Of a stretch of DNA of 64,000 bases, positions 33,354 to 43,275 are shown one piece after another. This DNA comes from Micromonosporaceae bacterium (GTDB lineage Bacteria > Actinomycetota > Actinomycetes > Mycobacteriales > Micromonosporaceae): positions 27,442 through 91,441 of the forward strand of contig WHTQ01000009.1 in the NCBI GenBank assembly GCA_009377645.1, read 5' to 3'. How positions within the stretch are numbered: the first letter of the stretch is position 1; each line of letters opens with the position of its first letter. The position numbers and the translations under genes were made by a program. A model generated the notes under the pieces. It did no database searches and was not told where the DNA came from. It saw nothing but the letters and a program-made list of their open reading frames with translations.

Positions 33354-34472
33354 TCACTGGCGGCGGAGGATGTCCCGGAGCTCGTGCAGCGCCGCATCCA
33401 CCTCGGCCTCGAAGTAGCCGCCCGGGACCAGGTCGAACCGGCGCGGGTCGAGATCGCCCTCGCTGACCGGGATCGGCCCGTGCCCGGACATCCCGGCCAT
33501 CACGTCCTCGAACAGGCGGTCAACCTGGGTACGGTCGTAGCCGCTGCCGAACCGGCGCGGCTGGAAGGTGCGCCGCAGGTCGTCGAGGCGCTGCAGGTCA
33601 CCCGACCCGCCACCGTCGTACCCGCCGAACGGCGCGGCCTGGTGGCCGGACATCGGCGGTGGGGGCGGCGGCCCAGGCGGTGCCATCCCACCCGGTGGTA
33701 CGCCGGGTGGTGCCATCCCACGCGGTACGCCGGGCGGCGCCATCGCGGCCGGCGGGTAGCCGGGCGAGGCGACGCCCCGCGGTCCGGGCGGCCCCGGGTC
33801 GGGCGGGGCCGGTGGCTCGCCGAACCGCATCTCGCCGGTCCGGTCACTGAGCTGTTCGGCGCCGCGCCGGGCGGGCGGGCGACCGTCGTACCCGCCGTAG
33901 GTCGGCTCGTCGTAGGGGTAGGAGCCGTAGTCGGGCTCGGGCTCCTGGTATCCGGCCGGCGCCGACGCCGGCTGCCGGATCGGGAGTGGCGGGCGCTGCA
34001 TCGGACCGGGCTCCTGGTGCGGGACCGGACCGGGGCCAGGGTGGCCGCCGGGTGCCCGGCCGGGGTCGGGACCGGCGTGCCCGGCCCCGACCGGCGGACC
34101 CATCCGGTCGGGTGGGCCCATCCGGTCCGGCACACCCATCCGGTCGGGCGGGCCCATCCGGTCCGGCACACCCATCCGGTCCGGCGGACCCATCCGGTCC
34201 GGCGGCTCCGGGTGGCGGCCGAACGCCGGCGCGGGCGGGGCCTCGGCCAGCTGCCGCTCCACCCGGTCCAGGTGCAGGTCTACCTGCCACTCGTCGTAGC
34301 CGCCGAACCGGACCCGGAACACGACGTCGTGGACCTCCTGCGCGGTCACCGGAGCTTCGACCGGCTCCCCGGCCAGAGTCGACTCCACCCGGTCGAGGAA
34401 GGTGTCCACCTCGTCGACCTTGTACCCGCGACGCAGCGCCCGCCGCCGGAACCGTTGTCCGTGACTCGTCAC
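33354..34472 (-). CDS. DivIVA-domain-containing protein with Pro/Gly-rich repeat region
   Basis: A 372-residue protein. Residues 1-75 contain two short DivIVA-like units ([20 protein letters not shown] and [17 protein letters not shown]). A C-terminal unit ([20 protein letters not shown]) and [20 protein letters not shown] complete the set. The middle 200 residues are low-complexity, with a hexapeptide ([12 protein letters not shown]) repeated six times and Pro-rich stretches. DivIVA modules bind curved membrane and scaffold polar growth or septation. GTG 34472 overlaps the rlmN stop (GTGA). Confidence 0.8.
   Translation of the reverse strand: MTSHGQRFRRRALRRGYKVDEVDTFLDRVESTLAGEPVEAPVTAQEVHDVVFRVRFGGYDEWQVDLHLDRVERQLAEAPPAPAFGRHPEPPDRMGPPDRMGVPDRMGPPDRMGVPDRMGPPDRMGPPVGAGHAGPDPGRAPGGHPGPGPVPHQEPGPMQRPPLPIRQPASAPAGYQEPEPDYGSYPYDEPTYGGYDGRPPARRGAEQLSDRTGEMRFGEPPAPPDPGPPGPRGVASPGYPPAAMAPPGVPRGMAPPGVPPGGMAPPGPPPPPPMSGHQAAPFGGYDGGGSGDLQRLDDLRRTFQPRRFGSGYDRTQVDRLFEDVMAGMSGHGPIPVSEGDLDPRRFDLVPGGYFEAEVDAALHELRDILRRQ
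34093..34200 (-). repeat. Six tandem 18-base repeats in the DivIVA-domain gene
   Basis: Six consecutive 18-base units sharing the core CCCATCCGGTC encode the hexapeptide [PV]PDRMG. Units differ only at two or three bases. Such a repeat can change copy number by slippage without breaking the frame. Confidence 0.85.
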
Positions 34473-35659
34473 CTGCTCGACCTCTCTGCCGCCAGTTGCC
34501 CGCACGCTCCGTCGATCTCCCGACCACGGGTGTCCCGGACGGTGGTCGGGACGCCGGCCGCACGCAGCCGCCGGACGAACTCCCGCTGCACCGGCCCGCG
34601 GCTGGCCTGCCAGCTCCGCGGCTCGGCGGCGGGACCGCCGGGGGTCGGGTTCAGGGGGATCAGGTTGACGTGGGCGAGCCGGCCGGCCAGCAGCTCCCCG
34701 AGCCGGTCGGCCCGCCACGGCTGGTCGTTCACATCCCCGATCATCGCGTACTCGATCGAGAGGCGCCGGCCGGTCCGGGCCGCGTACTCCAGGCCAGCGC
34801 CCAGCACGTCGGCGACCTTCCAACGCCGGTTGACCGGGACGAGCTCGTCACGAAGCTCATCATCCGGGGCGTGCAGCGAGAGCGCAAGCGTCACCGCGAG
34901 CCCCTCACCGGCCAGCGCCTGCACGGCCGGCACCAGCCCGACCGTCGAAACCGTGATCCGGCGCGCGGACAGCCCGAGCCCCTCCGGCGGCGGCGCCGCC
35001 AGCCGGCGCACGGCCGCCACCACCCGCGGGTAGTTGGCCAGCGGCTCACCCATCCCCATGAACACCACGTGGGACAGCCGGCGGGACAGCTCCCGACCCG
35101 CCAGCGCGGCCAGGTAGACCGCCTGGTCGACGATCTCGGCGGTGGACAGGTTCCGGGTCAGGCCGGCCTGTCCGGTGGCACAGAACGGGCATCCGATCCC
35201 GCAGCCGGCCTGGCTGGACAGGCAGGCGGTGACCCGGTCTGAGTAGGCCATCAGCACGCTCTCCACCAGCGCCCCGTCGTGCAGCCGCCATAGCACCTTC
35301 CGGGTCTGGCCGCCGTCACAGCTCAGCTCCCGCACCGGCGTGAGCAGGGTGGGGAGCAGTGCCTCGGTGATCGGGCCACGGGCCGCGGCCGGCAGGTCGG
35401 TCATCGCCGCCGGGTCCCGGACCAGTCGGGCGAAGTAGTGCCGGGACACCTGCCCGGCCCGGTAGGCCGGCTCACCGAGCGCGGTCACCGTCGCCCGCCG
35501 GGCGGCCAGATCCAGGTCGGCCAGGTGCGTGGGCACCGACCGGCGGCCCACCGGCACGGCGGTAGTCGTGCGAATACCCGCAGCAGTGACCGGCCGCCGG
35601 CCCCCACCGGCCGGCGCGACAGCTACGGGAAGGGTCGTCATGACGCCATAGTCTCCCAT
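34469..35659 (-). CDS. rlmN: 23S rRNA (adenine(2503)-C(2))-methyltransferase / dual-specificity RNA methyltransferase RlmN
   Basis: A 396-residue radical SAM enzyme that methylates C2 of A2503 in 23S rRNA and A37 in some tRNAs. The Fe-S motif [19 protein letters not shown] is present (CxxxCxxC), with [13 protein letters not shown] before it in the SAM-binding region order, and GACGQLA near the end carrying the resolving Cys. ATG 35659 has GGGGGAG seven bases upstream; ATG 35641 is an alternative. It follows cdsA by 50 bases. Confidence 0.93.
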   Translation of the reverse strand: MGDYGVMTTLPVAVAPAGGGRRPVTAAGIRTTTAVPVGRRSVPTHLADLDLAARRATVTALGEPAYRAGQVSRHYFARLVRDPAAMTDLPAAARGPITEALLPTLLTPVRELSCDGGQTRKVLWRLHDGALVESVLMAYSDRVTACLSSQAGCGIGCPFCATGQAGLTRNLSTAEIVDQAVYLAALAGRELSRRLSHVVFMGMGEPLANYPRVVAAVRRLAAPPPEGLGLSARRITVSTVGLVPAVQALAGEGLAVTLALSLHAPDDELRDELVPVNRRWKVADVLGAGLEYAARTGRRLSIEYAMIGDVNDQPWRADRLGELLAGRLAHVNLIPLNPTPGGPAAEPRSWQASRGPVQREFVRRLRAAGVPTTVRDTRGREIDGACGQLAAERSSR

Positions 35660-35709
35660 GCAGATGCTCCCCCGTCTGCTCCGGCCAGCACCCTGCGCGA
35701 ACCGCTCCC

Positions 35710-36591
35710 TCAGCCGGCCAGCACACTCAGCAGCAGGTACGCGGTCGGCGCGGCGAACAGAATCGAGTCCAGCCGGTCCATCAGACCGCCGTGGCCGGGC
35801 AGCAGCCCGCTCATGTCCTTGACTCCGAGGTCCCGCTTGAGCAGTGACTCCGCCAGGTCCCCGAGCACCGCCGCGCCGGCGATCGCCAGCCCGAACCCGA
35901 TCCCCCACCACCAGGCCACCCCGAACAGCAGCGGCAGCCCGACCGCGCCCCCGGCGCCGGCGGCCAGCAACGACCCGGCCAGGCCCTCCCAGGACTTCTT
36001 CGGGCTGACCGTCGGCGCCAGCTGGTGGCGGCCGAGGAACACCCCCGCCACGTACCCGCCGGTGTCGGTCAGCACCACCACCGCGAGCATCAGCAGCACG
36101 CGCCGGTGCCCGTCGTCCGGGGCGGCCAGCAGCGCCGCGAACCCGGCCAGGAACGGCACGTACACCGCGATCAGGGTGGCGGCGCTGAGGTCTTGCTGGT
36201 AGCCGTCCGGGCCGTCGCCCAACCGCCACACCACGACCGCGAGTACGGTCGCGAGCAGGGTCAGGCTCAGCGCCTCCGGACCCCAGAACCAGGCCACCAC
36301 CGCCATCGCCGCCCCGCCGGCGAGCAGTGGTACGAGCGGCGGGTGCACCCCGGTCGCCCGTACCGTCCGGACCATCTCCCAGGTCGCGACGCCGACCGCC
36401 GCCACGATCACCGCCAGGAACGCTGGCCGCCACAGCAGCAGGGACGCGAGCACGACGACGGCCAGCCCGCCGCCCACGGCGAACGCGGCCGGGAGGTTCC
36501 GGCCAGCCCGGTCCCGGGCCGGTTCCTGGTCCCGGTTCGGCGCACCCGGGCGCCGGGCGGGTGGCGGCCCGGGCTCGCCGAGGTTGGCCAT
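35710..36591 (-). CDS. cdsA: Phosphatidate cytidylyltransferase (CDP-diglyceride synthase)
   Basis: A 293-residue membrane enzyme making CDP-diacylglycerol from CTP and phosphatidate. After a Pro/Arg-rich cytosolic start there are about eight hydrophobic segments. The family signature is complete: [19 protein letters not shown] followed by [14 protein letters not shown]. The SPKKSWEG segment is also typical. Its ATG overlaps the frr stop by one base, the usual frr-cdsA arrangement. Confidence 0.94.
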   Translation of the reverse strand: MANLGEPGPPPARRPGAPNRDQEPARDRAGRNLPAAFAVGGGLAVVVLASLLLWRPAFLAVIVAAVGVATWEMVRTVRATGVHPPLVPLLAGGAAMAVVAWFWGPEALSLTLLATVLAVVVWRLGDGPDGYQQDLSAATLIAVYVPFLAGFAALLAAPDDGHRRVLLMLAVVVLTDTGGYVAGVFLGRHQLAPTVSPKKSWEGLAGSLLAAGAGGAVGLPLLFGVAWWWGIGFGLAIAGAAVLGDLAESLLKRDLGVKDMSGLLPGHGGLMDRLDSILFAAPTAYLLLSVLAG

Positions 36592-37148
36592 CAGACCTCG
36601 AGCAGCTCGTCTTCCTTGTGCTTGAGGATCTCGTCGACGTGTGCCACGTTCCGGTGGGTGAGCTCGTCGAGCTCGCGCTCGGCCCGCCGCCCCTCGTCCT
36701 CGCCGGTCTCGCCGTCCTTGACGATCCGGTCCAGCTCCTCCTTCGCCTTGCGGCGCACGTTCCGGATGGCGATCTTGGCGTCCTCCGCCTTGTGCCGGGC
36801 CAGCTTGATCATGTCGCGCCGGCGCTCCTCGGTCATCTGGGGCAGGATGATCCGGATCTGGGTACCCTCGTTGTTCGGGTTCACCCCCAGATCCGAGTCG
36901 CGGATCGCCTTCTCCATCGCGCCGATCTGCGACACGTCGTACGGCTTGATGATCGCCATCCGAGCCTCCGGCGTGCCGATCGACGCGAGCTGTGGCAGCG
37001 GCGTCGGCGTGCCGTAGTAGTCAACCATGATCTTGGCGAAGATGGCGGCGCTGGCGCGACCCGTCCGGATCACCCCGAACTCCTCCCGGGCGTGCGCGAT
37101 GGCGCGCTCCATCTTCTCCTCGGCCTCGAGCAGCGTCTCGTCGATCAC
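36591..37148 (-). CDS. frr: Ribosome recycling factor
   Basis: A 185-residue protein, the standard length. It splits post-termination ribosomes together with EF-G. Family motifs are [34 protein letters not shown] and [27 protein letters not shown] 37148 (VIDETLLE) follows GGAGAGAAC. It lies 110 bases after pyrH and overlaps cdsA by one base. Confidence 0.96.
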   Translation of the reverse strand: MIDETLLEAEEKMERAIAHAREEFGVIRTGRASAAIFAKIMVDYYGTPTPLPQLASIGTPEARMAIIKPYDVSQIGAMEKAIRDSDLGVNPNNEGTQIRIILPQMTEERRRDMIKLARHKAEDAKIAIRNVRRKAKEELDRIVKDGETGEDEGRRAERELDELTHRNVAHVDEILKHKEDELLEV

Positions 37149-37258
37149 GTTCTCTCCTTCGTGCTGCGGCGCAGCCTGCCACATCGCGGTGCGGGGATGG
37201 TGGTCACCGTTCCTACGATAGGTCCGCCGGCCTCACCGTGGGGTCACCCGCCGTGGCA

Positions 37259-38032
37259 CTAGCCCGCCGTGAGCAGGGTCCCGGTCCGGTGTGCACCGCT
37301 GACCGCGTCGATGATCGTGTCGGGTCCCTCCGCGCCGAAGACCAGCATCGGCAGGCCGTTCTCCATGCACAGGCTGAACGCGGCCGCGTCCGCCACCCGC
37401 AGCCCCTGCCGCAGCGCCTCGGCGAAGGTGATGGTGTCGAGCTTGCGGGCGGTCGGGTCCAGGCGCGGATCGGCGGTGTAGACCCCGTCCACTCCGTTCT
37501 TGCTCATCAGCACCACGTCGGCATGGATCTCCAGCGCCCGCTGGGCGGCGACCGTGTCGGTGGTGAAGTAGGGCATGCCGGCTCCCCCACCGAAGATCAC
37601 TACCCGGCCCTTCTCCAGGTGCCGGATCGCCCGGCGCGGGATGTAGGGCTCGGCGACCTGCGCCATCGTGATCGCCGACTGGACCCGGGTGTCGATCCCC
37701 TGCCGCTCCAGGAAGTCCTGCAGCGCCAGCGCGTTCATCACCGTGCCGAGAATCCCCATGTAGTCGGCCCGCGGTCGGTCCATGCCCCGCTGCTGCAGCT
37801 CTTCGCCGCGGAAGAAGTTCCCGCCGCCGACCACCACCGCGACCTGCACCCCGCTGCGCACGACCGTGGCGATCTGCTGGGCGACCGACTGGACGACCTC
37901 GGGGTCCACCCCGATCGCCCCGCCGCCGAACACCTCCCCGGACAGCTTCAGCACCACCCGGCGGAACCGGGGAGCCGGGCCGGGTCCGCCCTCGGCACCG
38001 TCCGTCTGCTGCTCGGCCACCGCCTGGCTCAT
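37259..38032 (-). CDS. pyrH: UMP kinase
   Basis: A 257-residue amino-acid-kinase-fold enzyme that phosphorylates UMP to UDP. Visible motifs: [54 protein letters not shown] and [19 protein letters not shown] 38032 follows GGAGGTGGG; a GTG five codons upstream is less likely. It lies between tsf and frr as in most actinobacteria. Confidence 0.95.
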   Translation of the reverse strand: MSQAVAEQQTDGAEGGPGPAPRFRRVVLKLSGEVFGGGAIGVDPEVVQSVAQQIATVVRSGVQVAVVVGGGNFFRGEELQQRGMDRPRADYMGILGTVMNALALQDFLERQGIDTRVQSAITMAQVAEPYIPRRAIRHLEKGRVVIFGGGAGMPYFTTDTVAAQRALEIHADVVLMSKNGVDGVYTADPRLDPTARKLDTITFAEALRQGLRVADAAAFSLCMENGLPMLVFGAEGPDTIIDAVSGAHRTGTLLTAG

Positions 38033-38061
38033 CCGACCCACCTCCACCGCCGCCTACCGGC

Positions 38062-38952
38062 TCAGGACCGACCCACCTCGAACCGGATGAACCCGGTCAG
38101 GGTCAGGCCCGCCTCGGCGGTCACCTGCGCCACCGACTTCTTCGGCTCCACCACCGAGGCCTGCTCCAGCAGTACCGAGTCCTTGAAGAACGCGTTGACC
38201 CGGCCCTCGACGATCTTCGGCACCGCGGCCTCCGGCTTGCCCTCCTCGCGAGCGGTCTGCTCGGCGATCCGCCGCTCCGACTCGACCTCCTCGGAGGGCA
38301 CCTCGTCCCGGCTGAGGTAGCGCGGCCGCATGGCGGCGACCTGCATCGCCACTCCGCGGGCGTCCGCCTCGGCGGCCTCATCGCCAGGCCCGGCCGCTTG
38401 ACCGCGGGCTCCGCTGGCGCTACGCCCGCTGGCGGCCGGGTCGCTACCGCCCGCGTACCCGACCAGCACCCCCACCTGGGGCGGCAGGTCCGGGCTCTTG
38501 CGGTGCAGGTACGCGGCGACCTGGCCCTCGAGCACCTGGAACCGGCTCAGCACCAGCTTCTCGCCGATCTTGGCGGACTGGTCGGCGACCGTCTCGGCCA
38601 CCGTCCGGTCGCCGTCCAGCGTCGACTCCAGCAGCGCCGACACGTCGGCCGGGCGGGCGGTGGCGGCGTGTTCGACCAGCCGCTGCCCTAGCGCGATGAA
38701 CTCCGGGGTCTTGGCCACGAAGTCGGTCTCGCAGTTCAGCTCCAGCAGCGCGTTGCCGCTGTGGGCGACCAGCCCGTTCGCGGCGGTCCGGCCGGCCCGC
38801 TTCCCGACATCCTTGGCACCCTTGATCCGCAGGATCTCGATTGCGCGCTCGACGTCGCCGTCCGCCTCGGTCAGCGCGTTCCGGCAGTTCAGAATGCCGG
38901 CGCCGGTGAGGTCGCGGAGCTGCTTGACATCCGTGGCGGTGAACTCTGCCAT
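38062..38952 (-). CDS. tsf: Translation elongation factor Ts
   Basis: A 296-residue nucleotide exchange factor for EF-Tu. The N-terminal motif [19 protein letters not shown] and the [13 protein letters not shown] segment are diagnostic. A region after residue 175 ([19 protein letters not shown]) is an apparent low-complexity insertion that makes it about 20 residues longer than usual. It follows rpsB by 32 bases. Confidence 0.95.
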   Translation of the reverse strand: MAEFTATDVKQLRDLTGAGILNCRNALTEADGDVERAIEILRIKGAKDVGKRAGRTAANGLVAHSGNALLELNCETDFVAKTPEFIALGQRLVEHAATARPADVSALLESTLDGDRTVAETVADQSAKIGEKLVLSRFQVLEGQVAAYLHRKSPDLPPQVGVLVGYAGGSDPAASGRSASGARGQAAGPGDEAAEADARGVAMQVAAMRPRYLSRDEVPSEEVESERRIAEQTAREEGKPEAAVPKIVEGRVNAFFKDSVLLEQASVVEPKKSVAQVTAEAGLTLTGFIRFEVGRS

Positions 38953-38984
38953 TGCTCTCTCTTCGCTCGTACCTTCGGTGGACT

Positions 38985-40097
38985 TCAGTCGGCGCTGCCG
39001 GCGGACCCGGCCGGTTGCGCTGTCGGCCCGGTGGCTGCGCCGGCCGACTCCGCCGCCGCGCTCGGCTCCGGGACGGCAACCGGCTCGGCGGCCGCGGCCG
39101 GCTCGGTAGCGACGACCGGCTCGGTAGCCGCGGCCGGCTCGGTAGCGACGACCGGCTCGGTGGCGGCGGCCTCGATAGCCGCGCCCGGCTCCGGGGCGGC
39201 GGTCGGCTGCGGGGCGGCGGTCGGCTGCGCCCCGGACGGCGGCTGGGCCGCGGTGACCGGTGACTCGGTGGCCGATGACTCGGTGGCCGCCGCCGGCTGC
39301 GCCGGCGTGGCCTGCGGGCCGACCAGCAGCTCGTGCTCCCACTCGGCCAGCGGCTCGTCCGCACCGACCACGCCCGGCTGCGGCTTCTCCTCGCCACCGC
39401 GGGCCGCGCCGGCCCGGGCGATCACGCCGTCCGCGACCGCGCTCGCTACGATCTTCGTGAGCAGTTCCGCCGACCGGATCGCGTCGTCGTTGCCCGGGAT
39501 CGGGAAGTCGACCTCGTCCGGGTCGCAGTTGGTGTCCAGGATGGCGATCACCGGGATGCCAAGCTTACGCGCCTCGTCGACGGCGATGTGCTCCTTCTTG
39601 GTGTCCACCACCCAGACCGCGGCCGGCAGCCGCTGCATGTCCCGCAGCCCGCCGAGGGTACGGGACAGCTTGGCCTTCTCCCGGGCGAGCTGGAGGGTCT
39701 CCTTCTTGGTGTACCCCTCGGCCGTCCCGGACAGGTCCAGCGACTCCAGCTCCTTCATCCGCACCAGCCGCTTGTGGACGGTCTGGAAGTTGGTCAGCAT
39801 GCCGCCGAGCCAGCGGTGGTTGACGTAGGGCATGCCCACCCGGGCCGCCTGCTCGGCCACCGCCTCCTGGGCCTGCTTCTTGGTGCCGACGAACAGGATG
39901 CTGCCGCCCTCGGCGACCGTGTTCTTGATGTAGTCGTACGCCTTGTTGATGTAGTCAACGGTCTGCCGGAGGTCGATAATGTAGATGCCGTTGCGCTCGG
40001 TGAAGATGAACCGCTTCATCTTCGGGTTCCACCGGCGGGTCTGGTGCCCGAAGTGGACACCGCTCTCCAGCAGCTGTCGCATGGTCACTACGGCCAT
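38985..40097 (-). CDS. rpsB: 30S ribosomal protein S2 with long repetitive C-terminal tail
   Basis: Residues 1-250 are a normal S2 ([60 protein letters not shown]). The protein then runs on to 370 residues through an acidic Ala/Pro/Thr/Glu tail containing hexapeptide repeats ATEPVV and ATEPAA. S2 is usually 250-300 residues, so the tail is unusually long. The start is ATG 40097 with GAGGAGAACC upstream. It heads the rpsB-tsf-pyrH-frr block. Confidence 0.95.
   Translation of the reverse strand: MAVVTMRQLLESGVHFGHQTRRWNPKMKRFIFTERNGIYIIDLRQTVDYINKAYDYIKNTVAEGGSILFVGTKKQAQEAVAEQAARVGMPYVNHRWLGGMLTNFQTVHKRLVRMKELESLDLSGTAEGYTKKETLQLAREKAKLSRTLGGLRDMQRLPAAVWVVDTKKEHIAVDEARKLGIPVIAILDTNCDPDEVDFPIPGNDDAIRSAELLTKIVASAVADGVIARAGAARGGEEKPQPGVVGADEPLAEWEHELLVGPQATPAQPAAATESSATESPVTAAQPPSGAQPTAAPQPTAAPEPGAAIEAAATEPVVATEPAAATEPVVATEPAAAAEPVAVPEPSAAAESAGAATGPTAQPAGSAGSAD
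39084..39161 (-). repeat. 18-base repeats in the S2 tail region
   Basis: Alternating 18-base units with the core GGCTCGGTAGC encode ATEPVV and ATEPAA in the S2 tail. Four units are nearly perfect and flanked by degenerate copies. Confidence 0.75.
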
Positions 40098-40292
40098 GGT
40101 GGTTCTCCTCGGTCCCTGGTTCTCGTCCTGGCGTCCGGTCGCCGGCCGGGCGGACCCGACCGGGGTCGGGACCAGGGCGGCCGCCGCCGCACGGCACCAT
40201 CGGGCCGCACGGAGGACGCGCGAAGTCGACCGCATGCGCGGTCGCGCCGCTCAGTCTACGCCCCGCGGCCGCCGGGACGGGCAGCGGGCGGC
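40098..40292 (-). promoter_or_regulatory. rpsB upstream leader with hairpins
   Basis: This 195-base region holds a perfect hairpin CCCGAC-CGGG-GTCGGG (40155-40170) and a 16-base palindrome GACCGC-ATGC-GCGGTC (40228-40243). S2 operons are often autoregulated through their 5' leader, so these may be leader structures; the palindrome may instead terminate the upstream gene. No motif proves either. Confidence 0.35.
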
Positions 40293-40934
40293 TCAGCCGG
40301 CCAGGCCGGCCGCCACGAACAGGATCAATGCCACGGACAGGTACGCGACCGGCGGGCGCAACCAGGCCTGGCCGCTGTTCGGGCCGGCCGCCCGGACCGC
40401 GCCGGTGGCCACCGCGTACAGCCCGATCGCCAGCAGCGGCAGCGCCAGCACCAGGCAGGCCGCCGCGACCACGCCGGACGGCGACGTCGGGTCGGCGAAC
40501 ACGGCGTCCCACAGCAACCCCAGCGCCGGCAGCTCCAGCAACCCGGCGGCGGCACCGAGCAGGATCGCGGTGGCCGGCCGCTTGCTGCGGTACACCCCGT
40601 CGCCGCCCGGGCCGGGCGAGCCGGGTGCGGCCAGCGGCCGGCGCGGGACCGGCGGGGGCGGCTCCTCCCCGGACCAGCCGCCCTGGCCCGGGACCGGGGC
40701 GGACCCGGGAAGGTGCCCCGGCGCGGGTGCCGGGCCGGGGGCGGGCCGGGGGCCGGGGCTGGGGGCAGCCGTCCGGTGACCTAGCCCTGGGTCGAGCGGC
40801 CGGGTGGCTGGCTGCGGGTCGCCGTACCGCTCGGGCTCCCGATACCACCCCTGGTCCTCCGGGTAGTCCGGATCCGGCGGGTGGCCTTCCTGGTAGCGGG
40901 CCCGGTCGTCCGGGTAGCTGCGATATCCCTCCAC
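40293..40934 (-). CDS. Pro-rich membrane protein, unknown function
   Basis: A 213-residue protein. The first 115 residues are soluble, Tyr/Asp/Arg-rich at the start and then Pro/Gly-rich. The last 95 contain three hydrophobic segments (about 120-140, 150-175, 193-211). This is a common actinobacterial design with no known function. It lies between xerC and rpsB on the same strand. Confidence 0.65.
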   Translation of the reverse strand: MEGYRSYPDDRARYQEGHPPDPDYPEDQGWYREPERYGDPQPATRPLDPGLGHRTAAPSPGPRPAPGPAPAPGHLPGSAPVPGQGGWSGEEPPPPVPRRPLAAPGSPGPGGDGVYRSKRPATAILLGAAAGLLELPALGLLWDAVFADPTSPSGVVAAACLVLALPLLAIGLYAVATGAVRAAGPNSGQAWLRPPVAYLSVALILFVAAGLAG

Positions 40935-41014
40935 AGACCGCCACGGTATGCCAGCCCGGCGGGTGCCGCCACCCCGGGTGCGCGGTCGCCGGCCGGTTCA
41001 CTCGCCGGGGCCGG

Positions 41015-42061
41015 TCAGGCGCGTGGATGAGCCTGCCGGTAGGCGGCCCGGAGCCGGTCCACGGACACGTGGGTGTAGAGCTGGGTGCTGCCCAGCGAGG
41101 AGTGCCCGAGCAGCTCCTGCACGCTGCGCAGGTCGGCGCCGCCCTCCAGCAGATGGGTGGCGGCGGAGTGCCGCAGGCCGTGCGGGGTGGTCGCCGGCAG
41201 GCCGGCCACCCGGGCGTAGCGCGCCACCAGCCGCCGCACCACGGTCGGGTTCAGCCGCCCCCCGCGCGCGCCGAGCAACAGCGCCTCCCCGCTCGCCGGG
41301 GTGGCCAGGCTGGGACGCCCCAGCCGCAGCCAGTCCGCGACCGCCTGCTCGGCCGGCACGCCGTACGGCACCGACCGCTCCCGGGCGCCCTTGCCGAGCA
41401 CCCGCACCACCCGGCGTGCCCGGTCCAGGTCGGCGCGGTCCAGCCCGCACAGCTCGCTGACCCGGATCCCGGTGGCGTAGAGCAGCTCCAGGACCGCCCG
41501 GTCCCGCAGCATTGCCGGTGACGCTGGGTGCGCTCGGGTCCCGGCCGCCTGACCGCGGGCTTCCTGACCGCGGGCTTCGCCCCGCTCCGCCCGCTGGCGG
41601 CCGACGTCGCCGGGCGCGGTGACGATCGCGGCGGCCTGGTCGGCACGCAGCACCGCCGGCAGCTCCCGGTGCGCCTTCGGGCTGGCCAGCGCCGCCGCCG
41701 GATCTTGCGGAAGCCGCCCGGTCTGGTGTGCCCAGGTGCCGAAGGTGCGTGCGGCGGCGGCGCGCCGGGCCAGGGACGCCCGGGCGGCACCGGCCGTCCG
41801 CAGCCGGGCCAGCCAGCTGCGCAGCACGGCCAGGTCCAGCTCGGCCGGCTCGGTCCGGCCCATCCGAGCGGCGTGGTCGAACAGCGAGACGAGGTCGGCG
41901 ACGTATCCCCGGACCGTGTGGGCGGAGCGGCCGGCGACACTGGCCAGGTGCCGGGCGAACTCGTCGACCGCCTCCCGCAGGGCCGGCGGGAGCGCGGCGT
42001 GCATCGCCTCGGTGCTCGGCCTCACGCTCCGACGCTGCGCGGGTGTCGGGCGCCATGTCAA
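41015..42061 (-). CDS. xerC: Tyrosine recombinase XerC-like
   Basis: A 348-residue integrase. An N-terminal SAM-like core-binding domain has [20 protein letters not shown]. The catalytic domain has Arg in [13 protein letters not shown], the [19 protein letters not shown] box with His-x-x-Arg, [15 protein letters not shown] with the His and nucleophile Tyr. XerC resolves chromosome dimers. An extra Arg/Glu/Gly-rich insert near residues 150-180 ([14 protein letters not shown]) separates the domains. TTG 42061 overlaps the dprA stop (TTGA); GTG 42025 or ATG 42004 are alternatives. Confidence 0.88.
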   Translation of the reverse strand: MTWRPTPAQRRSVRPSTEAMHAALPPALREAVDEFARHLASVAGRSAHTVRGYVADLVSLFDHAARMGRTEPAELDLAVLRSWLARLRTAGAARASLARRAAAARTFGTWAHQTGRLPQDPAAALASPKAHRELPAVLRADQAAAIVTAPGDVGRQRAERGEARGQEARGQAAGTRAHPASPAMLRDRAVLELLYATGIRVSELCGLDRADLDRARRVVRVLGKGARERSVPYGVPAEQAVADWLRLGRPSLATPASGEALLLGARGGRLNPTVVRRLVARYARVAGLPATTPHGLRHSAATHLLEGGADLRSVQELLGHSSLGSTQLYTHVSVDRLRAAYRQAHPRA

Positions 42062-43275
42062 GCCGGCGCGCCGGCTGGCGCCGCCCCCGGTGCCCGGCCG
42101 GCCTCGTCCGCGGACGGCTCCCGGACGATGACGAACCCGTGCCCGCTGCGCCGGGCGAAGCCGCGGACCACGAGACTGGGCAGGATCCGCATCGCCTCGC
42201 CGGCCGGCACCCCAGCCCGGACCGCCGCCGCCTCCGAGGACAGCGGCTTGCGGATCAGCAACGCCTCGAGCAGGCGTCGCTCGGCAGGCTCCAACCCGTC
42301 CCGCGGGTGCACCGGGCCGCGGACCACCGGAGCCAGGTCGTGGCTCAGCTTGCCCACCTCCTCCAAGATGTGCGGTGCCCCGGTGACCAGCCGCACCTCC
42401 GGGTCCCGGAGCTGCTCATGGCAGCCGACCGACATCGCGGAGGTGATCGGCCCGGGCATCACCATCCGGCACCGGCCGAGCTCTCCGGCCCGTCGCAGAG
42501 TCTGCAGGGCACCGCTGCGCGCCCCCGCCTCGACGACCACCGTCCCACTGGTGGCGGCCGCGATCACCCGGTTGCGGATCAGGAACCGGTGCCGGAACGG
42601 CTCGGCACCGGGCGGCCACTCGCTGACCAGCAGGCCGTCCTCGGAGACCCGCTCGAACAGGTTGGCGTGGCTGGTCGGATATGCCCGGTCCACCCCGCAC
42701 GCGAGCACCACCACGGTCAGCCCGCCGGCCGCGAGCGCACCCCGATGGGCGTGCGCGTCCACCCCGTACGCGCCGCCGGACACCACGGTCCAGCCCCGGT
42801 CGGCCAGCTCATATCCGACCTGCCGGGCGGCGTGGGCACCGTAGCCGGTGGCGGCCCGGGCACCGACCACCGCCACCGACCGGCGCAGCACCTCATCCAG
42901 CCGACCCGGTCCCCGGACCCACAGGCACAGCGGCGGCGCGGCGTCCCGGTCGATCGGATCCCGGCCGTCCCGGCAGATCGTCACCAGCTGGTCGAGCTGG
43001 CCGGGCCACTCGTCGTCTTCCGGGATCACCACCCGGGCACCGAGCCGGCGGGTGCGGGCCAGCGTCGCCGCCGCGGCCGCCCGCGGGTCGGTCGTGTCGA
43101 GCCGGGCCCCCACCGCCCGGCGCAGCAGGTGGTCGCGACCGGTGGCCAGCAGGCCGTCGAGCACCCGGGCCGGGCCGTGCTCGGCGACTCGCAGCCACAG
43201 CGCCCGGCTGCCGGGCTCGACCAGCCAGCTCAGCGCCACCCGCGCCAGCCGGGCCGCTTCGACCTCCGGGTTCAC
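42058..43275 (-). CDS. dprA: DNA-processing protein DprA
   Basis: A 405-residue Rossmann-fold protein. [83 protein letters not shown] and [15 protein letters not shown] form the complete DprA core, followed by a C-terminal winged helix. DprA loads RecA on single-stranded DNA in transformation and is widespread in non-competent actinobacteria. GTG 43275 overlaps the comM stop (GTGA). Confidence 0.93.
   Translation of the reverse strand: MNPEVEAARLARVALSWLVEPGSRALWLRVAEHGPARVLDGLLATGRDHLLRRAVGARLDTTDPRAAAAATLARTRRLGARVVIPEDDEWPGQLDQLVTICRDGRDPIDRDAAPPLCLWVRGPGRLDEVLRRSVAVVGARAATGYGAHAARQVGYELADRGWTVVSGGAYGVDAHAHRGALAAGGLTVVVLACGVDRAYPTSHANLFERVSEDGLLVSEWPPGAEPFRHRFLIRNRVIAAATSGTVVVEAGARSGALQTLRRAGELGRCRMVMPGPITSAMSVGCHEQLRDPEVRLVTGAPHILEEVGKLSHDLAPVVRGPVHPRDGLEPAERRLLEALLIRKPLSSEAAAVRAGVPAGEAMRILPSLVVRGFARRSGHGFVIVREPSADEAGRAPGAAPAGAPA

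Noticed and set aside
34093..34200. CRISPR-like array
   Set aside because: The 18-base units are directly adjacent, without unique spacers, and encode a hexapeptide repeat in frame. They are coding tandem repeats.
33354..34823. Longer N-terminus for the DivIVA-domain gene
   Set aside because: The extra 117 codons overlap rlmN in another frame and have no domain content. GTG 34472 overlaps the rlmN stop and has a ribosome site.
40155..40243. rpsB upstream hairpins as a defined riboswitch
   Set aside because: Palindromes are common by chance in DNA of this GC content and no known riboswitch consensus was recognised; kept only as a weak leader annotation.
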